Assembly: GCF_014805685.1 (NCBI RefSeq) | Contig: NC_060902.1 | Span: 5,629,286-5,693,285, forward strand | Source: Silurus meridionalis | Taxonomy: Eukaryota; Chordata; Actinopteri; Siluriformes; Siluridae | Length of the DNA: 64,000 nucleotides | Direction: 5' to 3' | Shown here: piece by piece, positions 12,310 to 22,927 of the stretch | How the letters are laid out: each line of letters begins with the position of its first letter | Numbering within the stretch: the first letter of the stretch is position 1 | The notes under the pieces: generated by a model | What the model was told of the DNA's origin: nothing | Database searches by the model: none | Seen by the model: only the letters and a program-made list of their open reading frames with translations | Program-made: the position numbers and the translations under genes

Positions 12310-14800
12310 CTGCAGGAACATTAAGGCTGAAATTAAACATGTGCACTTGCCTGACAGAGGATGTGCATGTATAAAACAGTAATCAACAGTATCACACTGA
12401 ATTTGTTCATGACGAATGATTTCTGAACATGTAGTCAATAACTGTAGTTAAAAAAGGTCTATAGATATGCAAAATGGATAATAAAGAGCTACTGTTTGTA
12501 GTGGGTTTTATTTTGTTCTAGACAGCTTATTTGTCAGGAGTCTTACAGCACACCAAAATGCCCGACTAAAAGTAGGCATAAACTGATTAAGTATTCAGTA
12601 CAACAGAATGACTGCAATTCTCCTTTTATACAACAGTTTAAACAAAAAGTAATTAAAATAGGGCACATTTCTTATTATCACTCCATCAGCAGAGCGCTCC
12701 CACTGCTGGATAGAATGCTACACAACACACACACACACACACACAAACACAATAAATGTCTGACAGCTTTTCAGAAGTATAGTGATGACGTCAGTGTATT
12801 AAACTTCTGCAAGTATTGGAATTTCACATTGTGAATACAGACGTGTGGCATGATGAGCAGTAAAATTTTGAAAAACTGTAGGTGGAATGATGCGGTTTGA
12901 GAGAGAATAATGTACAATGAGTTACAGTAGTCTGACCATGAGTAGTGTGTGAATCACCTATTTTTTATCTAATTTTAGTCAGAGATCTCAAATGGAATAT
13001 GGATTCATTACACAAAATGCACCGATTTGCTTGTAGGATATCTTCTTTCAGCTTCCCCCATTAGGGGTCGCCACAGCGGATCATCCGTCTCCATACCCAC
13101 TGTCCTCTACATCTGCCTCTTTCAACCCAACTAACTGCATGTCTTCCCTCATCACATGCATAAACCTCCTCCTTGGTCTTCCTCTTTCCTCCTTCCTGGT
13201 GGCTCCATGGAGAAGAGTGATAGCAGGAGTGATTTGTGATAAAAGAGTATCTGTGAGAGTGAAAGGGAATGTTTATAAGACTGTGGTGAGACCTGCGATG
13301 TTGAATGGTTTAGAGACAGTGGCATTGAGTAAAAGACAGGAGGTGGAGCTAAAGGTAGCAGAGCTGAAGATGCTGAGATTTTAATTGGGAGTGAAGACAA
13401 TGGACAAGATTAAAAACGAGTTTATTAGAGGGTATGCGCATTTAGGAAAAAGTGAGAGAGGCCTGATTGAAATGGTTTGGATGTGAAGAGGAGGAACATG
13501 GGGTATATAGGTAGAAGAATGCTGAGGATGGAGCCACCAGGAAGGGGGAAGGCCAAGGAGGAGTTTTATGTATGTGATGAAGGAAGACATGCAGATAGTT
13601 GGTTTGAAAGAGGCAGATGTAGAGGACAGAGGTGTATGGAGACGGATGATCCGCTGTGGCGACCCCTAATAGGAGAAGCTGAAAGAAGACTAAGACTAAC
13701 TGCATGATGCACAATTACCAGCCTAATTACAACAGTACATACCATAAATGAAAAAATTGCTGCACATCAGAAGTTATTACTGAAAGAAGTCAATGGTTTA
13801 TTGTGAATATAAAGCATGTATGCAGGAAGATCCATAATCGCTTCAAGTGGCCAACTGAAAGAGACAATCTAACAACCATGAAACATTACCTTCTGTGACT
13901 TTTTTCAACAAAAAATATCAAAAACTTTACAAATCTGTGGTTAAACGAACAAAAAAAAAACAGCCAATGATTATAATCATATTACAGTCCAACGCGTCTT
14001 TTATTTGGAGCTTAGCCGACTCTCAGCGGCGGAGCCACTAGCACCACTCCATCTCCACGGACGAACAGCATGGGAATGTTCCTCTTCGACTGCAGGAACA
14101 TTAAGGCTGAAATTAAACATGTGCACTTGCCTGACAGAGGATGTGCATGTATAAAACAGTAATCAACAGTATCACACTGAATTTGTTCATGACGAATGAT
14201 TTCTGAACATGTAGTCAATAACTGTAGTTAAAAAAGGTCTATATAGATATGCAATGTGGATAATAAAGAGCTACTGTTCGTAGTGGGTTTTATTTTGTTC
14301 TAGACAGCTTATTTGTCAGGAGTCTTACAGCACACCAAAATGCCCGACTAAAAGTAGGCATAAACTGATTAAGTATTCAGTACAACAGAATGACTGCAGG
14401 AACATTAAGGCTGAAATTAAACATGTGCACTTGCCTGACAGAGGATGTGCATGTATAAAACAGTAATCAACAGTATCACACTGAATTTGTTCATGACGAA
14501 TGATTTCTGAACATGTAGTCAATAACTGTAGTTAAAAAGGTCTATAGATATGCAAAATGGATAATAAAGAGCTACTGTTTGTAGTGGGTTTTATTTTGTT
14601 CTAGACAGCTTATTTGTCAGGAGTCTTACAGCACACCAAAATGCCCGACTAAAAGTAGGCATAAACTGATTAAGTATTCAGTACAACAGAATGACTGCAA
14701 TTCTCCTTTTATACAACAGTTTAAACAAAAAGTAATTAAAATAGGGCACATTTCTTATTATCACTCCATCAGCAGAGCGCTCCCACTGCTGGATAGAATG

Positions 14801-14836
<36 letters not shown>

Positions 14837-17800
14837 TGTCTGACAGCTTTTCGGAAGTATAGTGATGACGTCAGTGTATTAAACTTCTGCAAGTATTGGA
14901 ATTTCACATTGTGAATACAGACGTGTGGCGTGATGAGCAGTAAAATGTCCCAGTGATTTTGTACAAAGTATCATCACTCCTAGCATACGTCTTGCCATTT
15001 AAATTGGTGGAGTAGTATTAATTTATTACACAATAATAGCGACATCATATCTGATGTGCAGGTCCTCTGCAGCTTGCCACACAGGAATGATTGCCAAAAA
15101 GTGGCACAACACTTATAGATGCAATTCTTTTTTTCAGATTCTTCTATTTATTTAGCGAATACAAAACTAGAGGTGGACTAATAGTGGATTTCACCAATAA
15201 CTTGATTGCTGGAACTATCTGCCATCGGCAAAAATCCATACCGAGAGTTTTTCAGCTTCAGGTCCACTGTCATTATGAGAGCGGCCTCCAGAGGTGACTG
15301 ACACTGACACTGATACTGACATGTAGAATCGGGAAGTTGAGGTAAAAGACACTAATAATGGGGTAAATCGATTCTGTACCGGGACCCTGTGGAAAGCCTG
15401 GCTGTCAAATTTTGAAAAACTGTAGGTGGAATGATGCGGGTTGAGAGAGAATAATGTACAATGAGTTACAGTAGTCTGACCATGAGTATTGTGTGAATCA
15501 CCTATTTATCTAATTTTAGTCAAAGGTTCTCAAATGGAACATGGATTCATTACACAAAATGCACTGATTTGCTTGTAGGATATGTCTAAAATCACTCCAA
15601 AACATCTCAAAAGGTCAACACTGTTTATCTAAGCGTACTGGGGGAAAATTTGGATGTTCCTCACTTTGAATATGACTAAAGAGTTTATTTTGATAAAATG
15701 CTGTACAGAGGAACAGAATACACATTCAAAAAGTGGTGTGGACTTCCCGACGCATGAATTGCATACCCAGTGGCAGGAACTGCATTGGTGATACAGGCAG
15801 AACTGTTGTTTAATTACCAGCATTTTAGAAGCCTGCAGGGTTTCTTTTGGCGAAAAAAAAAGTGTTACACTGAGGACACAATTCCAAGAAATGACCAGTG
15901 AAACACTGTTTAACTAAACCTACTGGAATCTTAATAACTTCATTGTAGAAGTTGCTTGTTAACAGGAACTTAGTCTCCCTGAATTCTTATTACAGGCGAA
16001 CTCGACATAAACTGCTCACCTTGTAAATTTCTTCATACGTCTCCTCATCAATCTCCACCGTTGTCACCGTCTCTTCCACATCGCCAAGGATCATGTTCAG
16101 ATGTTGGTCGTAAGCCTAAAGCAGATTTCCAAAAGTGAGAGCTAAAACTTAGTAACATTTCAAATCGAACAATCAGTACACGGATTATTAAAAAAAAAAA
16201 ACTCAATGTTGCTGAGGCAAAGAAATTTTTTTGTTTGTTTATTTGGATTAAAACTTTCCAAATGATAATTTTTCTTGACTTCCTTTTTCATTCAGGTTCT
16301 GGCTGGAAATGGTTTCATTTGGTGCAATGTTTTTAAATAGGTGACAGTTAATCACAGTTTACAACAGTACTGCAATCTTCTGTGGTAAAATTACACAAAA
16401 ACATCTCAAAAGGTCAACACTTGGGGAAAATTTGGATGTTCCTCACTTTGAATATGACTAAAGAGTTTATTTTGATAAAATGCTGTACAGAGGAACAGAA
16501 TACACATTCAAAAGTGGTGTGGACTTCCGACGCATGAATTGCATACCCAGTGGCAGGAACTGCATTGGTGATACAGGCAGAACTGTTGTTTAATTACCAG
16601 CATTTTAGAAGCCTGCAGGGTTTCTTTTGGCGAAAAAAAGTGTTACACTGAGGACACAATTCCAAGAAATGACCAGTGAAACACTGTTTAACTAAACCTA
16701 CTGGAATCTTAATAACTTCATTGTAGAAGTTGCTTGTTAACAGGAACTTAGTCTCCCTGAATTCTTATTACAGGCGAACTCGACATAAACTGCTCACCTT
16801 GTAAATTTCTTCATACGTCTCCTCATCAATCTCCACCGTTGTCACCGTCTCTTCCACATCGCCAAGGATCATGTTCAGATGTTGGTCGTAAGCCTAAAGC
16901 AGATTTCCAAAAGTGAGAGCTAAAACTTAGTAACATTTCAAATCGAACAATCAGTACACGGATTATTAAAAAAAAAACTCAATGTTGCTGAGGCAAAGAA
17001 ATTTTTTTGTTTGTTTGTTTGGATTAAAACTTTCCAAATGATAATTTTTCTTGACTTCCTTTTTCATTCAGGTTCTGGCTGGAAATGGTTTCATTTGGTG
17101 CAATGTTTTTAAGTAGGTGACAGTTAATCACAGTTTACAACAGTACTGCAATCTTCTGTGGTAAAAATTACACAAAAACATCTCAATGTGACAATCTTGT
17201 CCACAGTGGAACTTTTGTCCACAGAATTTTTTAATTTGTAATTATTTTTTTTAATAAACCCCATCTTTCTGTAACGCAGTACCACAATGCACTACAGTAA
17301 TACGGCCATAGAAAGGCAATTTTTTCAACTTACGTGTAGCCTTCCACGAAGCTCCCTGTCGTTCCGCATCTTTACATAGATTCGCTCGTCCAGACTTAAC
17401 CGAATGAGATCTAGGGGTTCCTCGACCGTGTTTGTGGTCTGTTGCTGAATAAGAAATTTAAACAAAATCAGTAATATTACAATAACAGTATTCAAACAAA
17501 AAAAAAAAAAAAAAAAAAGTATAATAAATATTAACAACAGATTCATATTTTCATACTGTTGTATCAAACTGTAATAAAACTGGAACATTACATTTTGTAG
17601 TTGGGGGAGGAGGAGACGACGACACAAGTAACAATTAGCATATGTGCATATCCATTTTGGAACAGCAGCGTATGAAATACCGAATTCAGCAAAATTATGA
17701 TATTGCACCGTTTGAAATATAACAGTATTTTTCCAGCACATCCCTAAACAACAGTCTAATTTAAAGGCAAAACATTTGGTTTTAACACTGATTTCATACA

Positions 17801-19403
17801 GTTACACATTCCTTTATTTACCACAGTCTCCATGCACAGGTGATTTTTTTTTGTGATTTTTGTTCACAGACACTAAAACAGTTCAGCTCCACATGTTCCT
17901 CAGCGGTTTCCTTTTTGGCTTTTCATGTGTCATATGTGCATTAAGTGCCATTTGAAATAAAACAAAAATAAAACTGAAAGCTAACCAGAATCACATCAAT
18001 TTTGCTCTGATTCACACCCAGTAAACTCAAAGGTGACTCAAGTTAAACTGGCTCAGTCTCAGGTAGTGTTGGCCGGTCATTACCCATTAGTTCATTTAGA
18101 ACAAGTCTTTAAATGTAACTTAGAAGATGAGTAGTCTCAAAAAGAGAATAGTTGATTTTCTACACGAAGCGCATGAGCAAAGCATAGCAAAATCTTCATT
18201 TACCGTTTACCTCTCGACTCTTCTAGTCCGAGTCGTTTCTTCTTTTGTCATGTGAATCCCATAGACGCTATGCAGTTATATATACACACATATATAAATT
18301 ATTGGAGCTATGGTCGAACTTTGTGCATGTACACGTGTTGGGGGATCTGCTTATTGAAAATATAACATTATTTTTTTCTGATTAAAGGAAAAAATAAACT
18401 AAATAATTGGAGAAAGAAAGAAAAAAAAAAGGTTCAATCACTTGCATGAAAAGATAAAGAACCAAGTCAGTAAAATGATCCGACTTTCCCACCACTGGTC
18501 TCTAAATGGGAACTGGATATATACAGAACAGACAAAAAATAATAAAAATTAAAGTGGCCAAGCAAAGATTTAACAGTTAGTTTTTTTGGAAGATTTTGCA
18601 AGGATTTGAACAGAGAAGGATGGATGTAAGAGTGAACAGGGTTTACCATTAGATCAAATTAAAATAGAGTATTAATGGGGGGCATAAGGACAGTGGGGAC
18701 AGTTATAAACACAGAAAAGTAGACATTCACGTCATTAGGCTCTTTTCGGCTCATTTTAATTATTAATGCTAGATCAGGTGTTTCTGAAACAAATAGGTCC
18801 TAAGGGTGCGCAAACTTATGCACTCTACTACAATCCTGTACACACTACTTCATCCCCTATGCAGCGTAGAGTTGATTTAGCAGTCGACATTTATCTTGGT
18901 AACTAAAATTTTACATGAACTCCAATTGTATTTGCACTTTACGATTTAACCAGACTTCGCTCATATATTTACAACTTGAATGAAGCCCATGTCTAACAAC
19001 CTAACTAAAAAAAAAAAATCCTTTCCCACCTGTATTCCGCTAAACCCAACCTCCTTCACTATGATCGGCTAATAAACCTGTCAATTATAAGACTGGCTCG
19101 GCATGTGACTTTTCAACCAATCGAAACTCTGCCTTAATAAAACACCAGCCAATCCAAAACAAGTAGGCGGGACTTTCAAGAATACATGTGGAAAAAGCAC
19201 AACGCGGGTTCTACAGATTAATTCATCCTGCTAACACTGAACCTTTCTACGTAATCATTTCGCTGTTTTCTGAAGCGTATAGATCACAAAGAAAATAAAG
19301 ATTAATAGATTAACGCTTGATAACGTATGCTTTATTTTTTAAACCGATGCAGAAATTACATAAAAAAAAATCGAATACAAACCTGCTCCACCTCGTCCGC
19401 CAT
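12229..19403 (-). CDS. lsm3: LSM3 homolog, U6 snRNA-associated Sm-like protein, with duplicated exons
   Basis: Subunit of the Lsm2-8 ring that binds the U6 snRNA 3' end and of the cytoplasmic Lsm1-7 ring in mRNA decay. Coding exons in transcript order: 19383-19403, 17334-17444, then exon 3 twice (16798-16893 and 16020-16115) and exon 4 twice (14012-14089 and 12229-12309). One copy of exon 3 plus the distal exon 4 gives 102 residues, the vertebrate length, starting MADEVEQQQ and ending in PPLRVG. The Sm1 motif spans exons 2-3 (G41, D47, N51); Sm2 with R88-G89-D90 is in exon 4. All junctions are phase 0, so skipping or including extra copies keeps the frame. Family assignment is recognition of near-identity to vertebrate LSM3; which exon copies are used is unknown. 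The doubled exons could be real or an assembly false duplication. Confidence 0.93.
13042..13208 (-). mobile_element. Inverted RTE-like LINE 3' tail at a duplication junction
   Basis: AGGGGTCGCCACAGCGGATC and CTTCCTGGTGGCTCCAT are the reverse complement of the LINE 3' end. It differs from the copy at 11738-11911 by several bases and a short insertion, so it is another copy of the family, not a simple flip. Confidence 0.85.
13209..13697 (+). mobile_element. RTE-like LINE fragment, duplicate copy
   Basis: Near-identical to 11421-11911 as part of segmental copy B; begins in mid-codon right after the inverted tail. Confidence 0.85.
13797..13802 (-). terminator. lsm3: lsm3 polyadenylation signal, proximal copy
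   Basis: The duplicate of the signal near 12010, again about 210 bases past the stop of the proximal last exon. If used, it would end the transcript before the distal exon. Confidence 0.42.
14012..14089 (-). CDS. lsm3: lsm3 last exon, proximal copy lacking one codon
   Basis: Twenty-five codons plus stop, ending [10 protein letters not shown]. Compared with the distal copy it lacks three bases just after the acceptor, so it reads SKRNIP where the usual protein has STKRNIP (loss of Thr78). Splice acceptor and stop are intact. Being nearest to exon 3, it would be the default last exon if splicing is first-come. Confidence 0.85.
   Translation of the reverse strand, partial: SKRNIPMLFVRGDGVVLVAPPLRVG
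14088..14692. repeat. Tandem ~302-bp duplication inside copy B
   Basis: Two head-to-tail units, 14088-14391 and 14392-14692, each starting with GACTGCA, which also follows the second unit. The unit starts at the acceptor edge of the lsm3 last exon and holds intron only. Copy A has a single unit, so this came after, or only in, copy B. Confidence 0.9.
14802..14832. repeat. (CA)n microsatellite in lsm3 intron
   Basis: About 15 CA units; the copy-A equivalent at 12721-12750 is shorter and interrupted, which helps tell the copies apart. Confidence 0.95.
16020..16115 (-). CDS. lsm3: lsm3 exon 3, distal copy (tandem exon duplication)
   Basis: Same 96 bases and the same splice sites as the proximal copy, about 780 bases further down the transcript. 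It lies in a tandem repeat of about 0.8 kb. Because the exon is symmetric, using both copies would give a 134-residue protein with the Sm1 core doubled; using either gives normal LSM3. Confidence 0.88.
16798..16893 (-). CDS. lsm3: lsm3 exon 3, proximal copy
   Basis: Thirty-two codons, residues 45-76 ([15 protein letters not shown] onward to EEIYK), phase 0 to 0, acceptor TTTAG, donor AAG|GTGAGC. Holds the D-x-x-x-N RNA-binding core of Sm1. The 96 coding bases are identical to the second copy at 16020-16115. Confidence 0.92.
17334..17444 (-). CDS. lsm3: lsm3 exon 2
   Basis: Thirty-seven codons, residues 8-44, from [10 protein letters not shown] to RELRGRLH. Acceptor TTATTCAG, donor CAC|GTAAGT, phase 0 at both ends. 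It carries the N-terminal helix and first strands of the Sm fold. This is the only copy of the exon. Confidence 0.95.
17445..19382 (-). other. lsm3: lsm3 intron 1
   Basis: Single-copy AT-rich intron with a long A-run at 17498-17518. No transposon recognised. Confidence 0.7.
19383..19403 (-). CDS. lsm3: lsm3 exon 1 (start codon)
   Basis: Encodes the first seven residues, MADEVEQ, followed by the donor CAG|GTTTGT. The short first exon matches vertebrate LSM3, and the ATG sits about 55 bases below promoter-type motifs. Confidence 0.9.
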
Positions 19404-19418
19404 TTGTTTAAGCCACAG

Positions 19419-19436
19419 TACCCAGAATGCAACGCG
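19419..19436. promoter_or_regulatory. lsm3: ZNF143/STAF-type site in lsm3 promoter
   Basis: TACCCAGAATGCAACGCG on the plus strand resembles the long ZNF143 (STAF) binding motif with core CCCA-x-AATGCA. It sits 16 bases upstream of the lsm3 start codon, as is typical for housekeeping promoters carrying this motif. Motif match by eye. Confidence 0.6.
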
Positions 19437-19458
19437 AACTATTTGGGTGCATTCAAAA

Positions 19459-19468
19459 TCTCGCGAGA
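19459..19468. promoter_or_regulatory. lsm3: TCTCGCGAGA palindromic promoter element
   Basis: Exact TCTCGCGAGA, the CGCG core-promoter element of many TATA-less housekeeping genes, 56 bases upstream of the lsm3 ATG. The surrounding 100 bases hold several CpGs in an otherwise CpG-poor window, which supports an unmethylated promoter. Confidence 0.65.
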
Positions 19469-20043
19469 TGTCCGCGTGATCATGGAAATCTAGTTTAATT
19501 TAATCATAATTATTCATAAATATGTATTCATTTTGAAACAATATAAATACATATATTTTAGCTACATGTATATTTGTATTTAATGTAACCATATATTCAA
19601 TTGAATGTTGTTCTGGGGAAAGAAATGTAATCAAACATGCTAATAAAATATAAATATATATTTAAACTAATATTCTGCATATAAAGACAAACCTGTGCGT
19701 ATACAACAGATGCCATAAACACTTCCGGGTTTATATTCAGTCTTAATTTCTTTCTTGTTTCTTTCTAAATTGAACACGTGAGATGTAGGATTGAATGCAC
19801 CTGCATGTAATTAACACTTATTAGACTAATTAGAGCTGAATTGTTCACCAAATAAAAAAGGAAATGTGATTGCTGCTTGTCTTTTCTGCTGTCTGATAAT
19901 TCCCCTGAAAACACATCAATACACAAGCATCTTTACTGTGTGTATACTTTTTGTGTGTTACACACAAAACGATCTGAAGTCCCAAACCACAAACACTGGC
20001 TTAATGTAAATGACATGAATTGCCAAAACTCAATTTTAATTGT

Positions 20044-20400
20044 TTACATTTATTCATTTAGCTGATGCTTTTATCTAAAACAACCTACAGTTGAGGTATA
20101 CAAAAAGCGATTTATCGTAAAATGGCAAACACAAGAAGTGCCTGTTACACGAGGTTTCAGTCGATGTTCAGAAAAGAAAAAGCTAGACCAAGAAACGATG
20201 AAGGATAATAGGAAGTGGTAAGATTCTCGTGATATTAATGAGTTTTTAATTGTTTCTTGAATATTGTGAGGGATTCGGTTGTCTGGATAAAGTTGAATAG
20301 GTCATTTCACCAACAAGGTACAGTGATGGAAAACATCCTTGAGAGTGATTTTGTGCCTCTTTGCGATGGAACCATGTGCCGCTGCTCATTTACCAACCAA
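20044..20400. repeat. Teleost dispersed repeat (CATTTAGC family)
   Basis: TTTACATTTATTCATTTAGC followed by GATGCTTTTATCTAAAACAA; related to the stretches at 41345 and 47870, and a common repeat of fish genomes. The right half (CCTTGAGAGTGATTTTGTGC) also looks like repeat. Confidence 0.5.
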
Positions 20401-20429
20401 TCTGTAGGGGATGCTTCTCAATAAACTAG

Positions 20430-21231
20430 AATCATTAAAAAGTTGATTTATTTTAGTAATTCAATATAAAAGTAAAACTTATATTATATAGATTCATCAC
20501 ACACTGACTGATATGATCTGATATGTTTATTTCTTTAAATTTTTATGATTCTGGGTCACAATTAACAAAAACCCTCTATCTTAAAAAAATGTGAATACTT
20601 CATAAGACCAATCAAAAAAACATTTTTAGTGAATTGTTGGTCATCTGGAAAGTATGTTCTATTACAGTATATGTACTCAATAGTTGGTAGGGGCTCCTTT
20701 TGCTTTAATTACTGCCTCAATTCGGCATGGCATGGAGGTGATCAGTCTGTGGCACTGCTGAGGTGGTGTGGAAGCTCAGGTTTCTTTGACAGTAACTTTT
20801 AGCTCATTTGCATCTTTTGGTCTCTTGTTTCTCATTTTCCTTTTGACAATACCCCATAGATTTTCTATGGGGTTCAGATCTGGTGAGTTTGCTGGCCAGT
20901 CAAACACACCAACACCATGGTCATTTAACCAACTTTTGGTGCTTTTGGCAGTGTGGGCAGGTGCCAAATCCTGCTGGAAAATGAAATCAGCAGCTCCATA
21001 AAGCTGGTCAGCAGAGGGCAGCATAAAGTGCTCTAAAACTTCCTGGTAGACGGCTGTGCTGACCTTGGACTTGATAAAACACAGTGGACCAACACCAGCA
21101 GATGACATGACTTCCCAAACCACCACTGACTGTGCAAACTTTACACTGGACCTCAAGCAACTTGGATTCTGTGCCTCTAGAGTCTTCTTCCAGACTTTGG
21201 GACCTTGATTTCCAAATTAAATGCAACATTT
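20430..21231 (-). mobile_element. Tc1-like element, transposase C-terminal half
   Basis: Minus-strand open frame of 126 codons including VVVWEVMSSAGVGPLCFIKS, FIFQQDLAPAHTAKSTKSWL and the DDE-region signature SPDLNPIENLWGIVKRKM. The N-terminal half is missing and a LINE fragment is joined at 21236. Confidence 0.9.
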
Positions 21232-21235
21232 TCTT

Positions 21236-22046
21236 TCCTTTTTGCTTTGCAGTGGTGATGGACAGGTTGACATACGAGGTCAGACAAGAGTCTCCCTGGA
21301 CTATGATGTTTGCGGATGATATTGTGGATTGTGGTAAGAGTAGTGAGCAGGTGAAGAAGAGCCTGGAAAGGTGGAGGTACGGGCTGGAGAGAAGAGGAAT
21401 GAAAGTCAGTAGGAGTAAGACATGTGTGTGAATGAGAGGGAGGGCAGTGGAGTGATGCGGTTGCAGGGAGAAGAGGTGGAGAAGGTGGAGGAGTTCAGGT
21501 ACCTGGGGTCAACAGTGCAAAGTAATGGAGAGTGTGTTAGAGAAGTAAAGAAAAGAGTGCAGGCAGGGTGGAGTGGGTGGAGAAGGGTGACAGGAGTGAT
21601 TTGTGATAGAAGGGTATCTGCAAGAGTGAAAGGAAAGGTTTATAGGACTGTGGTGAGACCTGTGATGTTGTATGGTTTAGAGACAGTGGCACTGAGTAAA
21701 ATACAGGAGGTGGAGCTGGAGGTAGCAGAGCTGAAGATGCTGAGATTTTCGTTGGGAGTAACGAGGATGGACAGGATTAGAAACAAGTTTTATGTGCATG
21801 TAGGAAGTTTTGAAGACACTGTGAGGGATGCACGATTGAGATGGTTTGGACAATGTGTAGAGGAGGGACATGGAGTTTATCGGTAGAAGAATGCTGAGGA
21901 TGGTGCTATCAGGAAGGAGGAAAAGAGGAAGGCCAGTGAGGAGGTTTAGAGATGTGGTGAGGGAAGACATGCAGGTAGTTGGTTTAAAAGAGGTCGATGT
22001 AGAGGACAGAGGAGTTTGGAGACAGATGATCTGCTGTGGCGACCCC
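21236..22046 (+). mobile_element. RTE-like LINE fragment with FADD motif
   Basis: Longest LINE piece here. Reads MDRLTYEVRQESPWTMMFAD with the FADD catalytic box, GMKVSRSKTCVNEREGSG, EEFRYLGSTVQSNGE and [15 protein letters not shown], then frameshifts. Its 3' tail is interrupted at 22047 by a hAT-like element and resumes at 22890. Confidence 0.88.
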
Positions 22047-22889
22047 CAGTGGTGGGCCGTGCATTTGGTACCTGGGCCTTCAGTGAGGACTTACCCAACT
22101 TAATCCACTTCTTAATACAATCACTATCACGTTGCAATTATAGAAACCATTAATACAATACAAAAACACCATATAGCAACGCATGGCATTACAGAGAGAG
22201 AGGCATTTCACATATGGAGGGTGAATACCATTTTACTAAAGCAAGCTCCAAACCTCTATACTACAACTGCAACTGTGCACCTACATCATCTGGAGCAGTT
22301 CAGAATCAATATTTGTCTAATAACATGACAAAAACATAAAAATGTAAATAAAATACAACCTACTCACCAGAGATGCAGACACATAATTTGCACCGCTCCT
22401 CAGAGAGCTGTAATCCAGTGGTACCGCTCATAGGCACTGGTCTGGAAGTGGAGAACAAACCCTTTCCCAAACTGAGACAGGGTTGGTCGACCTCTTCTCA
22501 CGATGTCTAGATTTTCTTGAAAATGTATTTTTAAGTATGTCCAAGACCAAATCAATTTCTATTCCTCCATAGGAATTAATTATTCATAATATTCTCTATG
22601 GTAAAAGGCCAGCAGTACTGACTTTAAAGGCCCTGGGCAGATTAGATTGACATGGCAGCACATAGAGGCTGAAATCTGATTTGACAAAAAATCTAACATC
22701 CACATACACGTACTGGAAGCAATGCAGCCAAGAGAAACACTACAAAATAAAGAGAATAAACCGTTGGGTATAAATTAATACGATTTCACCGAACAAATAT
22801 TAGAATTTAGGTTGTAAATGAGGGTCAGTGTTTTTTATGGTGTTTAGGCCAGCAGAGAAGGATTTGCTGGCCCTGACCGCCCGCCACTG
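22047..22889. mobile_element. hAT-like non-autonomous element inside LINE tail
   Basis: Ends CAGTGGTGGGCCGTGC and GCCCGCCACTG are inverted repeats. The flanks GCGACCCC (22039-22046) and GCAAATCC (22890-22897) are an 8-bp target duplication, the second copy decayed. 843 bp, no long open frame. Confidence 0.82.
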
Positions 22890-22927
22890 GCAAATCCTAA
22901 TGGGAGAAGCCAGAAGAAGAAGAAGAA
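22890..22927 (+). mobile_element. RTE-like LINE tail, continuation
   Basis: Target duplication plus TAATGGGAGAAGCCAGAAGA and an AAG-rich end, the last bases of the LINE begun at 21236. Confidence 0.8.

Larger units (their letters stand above)
11421..13041. repeat. Segmental duplication, copy A (lsm3 last exon unit)
   Basis: Matches 13209-15583 at very high identity, from inside an RTE-like LINE fragment, through the lsm3 3' UTR and last exon, to intron sequence. It lacks 464 bases present in copy B (14947-15410), with AAAT at both edges of the missing piece, and its (CA)n differs in length. The right edge is replaced by an inverted LINE fragment. Confidence 0.9.
13209..15583. repeat. Segmental duplication, copy B
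   Basis: Second copy of the lsm3 last-exon unit. It starts abruptly inside the LINE reverse-transcriptase fragment right after the inverted LINE piece at 13042-13208, and at its right end runs smoothly into the rest of the intron, so this end is the original locus. Confidence 0.9.
15599..17174. repeat. lsm3: Tandem ~0.8-kb duplication containing lsm3 exon 3
   Basis: Units 15599-16397 (799 bp) and 16398-17174 (777 bp) in direct tandem. AAAACATCTCA starts each unit and is present again at 17175-17185. The copies differ by small indels in A-runs and by a 17-base insertion in the first unit. Confidence 0.92.

Noticed and set aside
17325..17741. A 138-codon minus-strand gene
   Set aside because: Only the 17334-17444 part is coding (lsm3 exon 2); the upstream part is intron with a poly-Phe stretch from an A-run.
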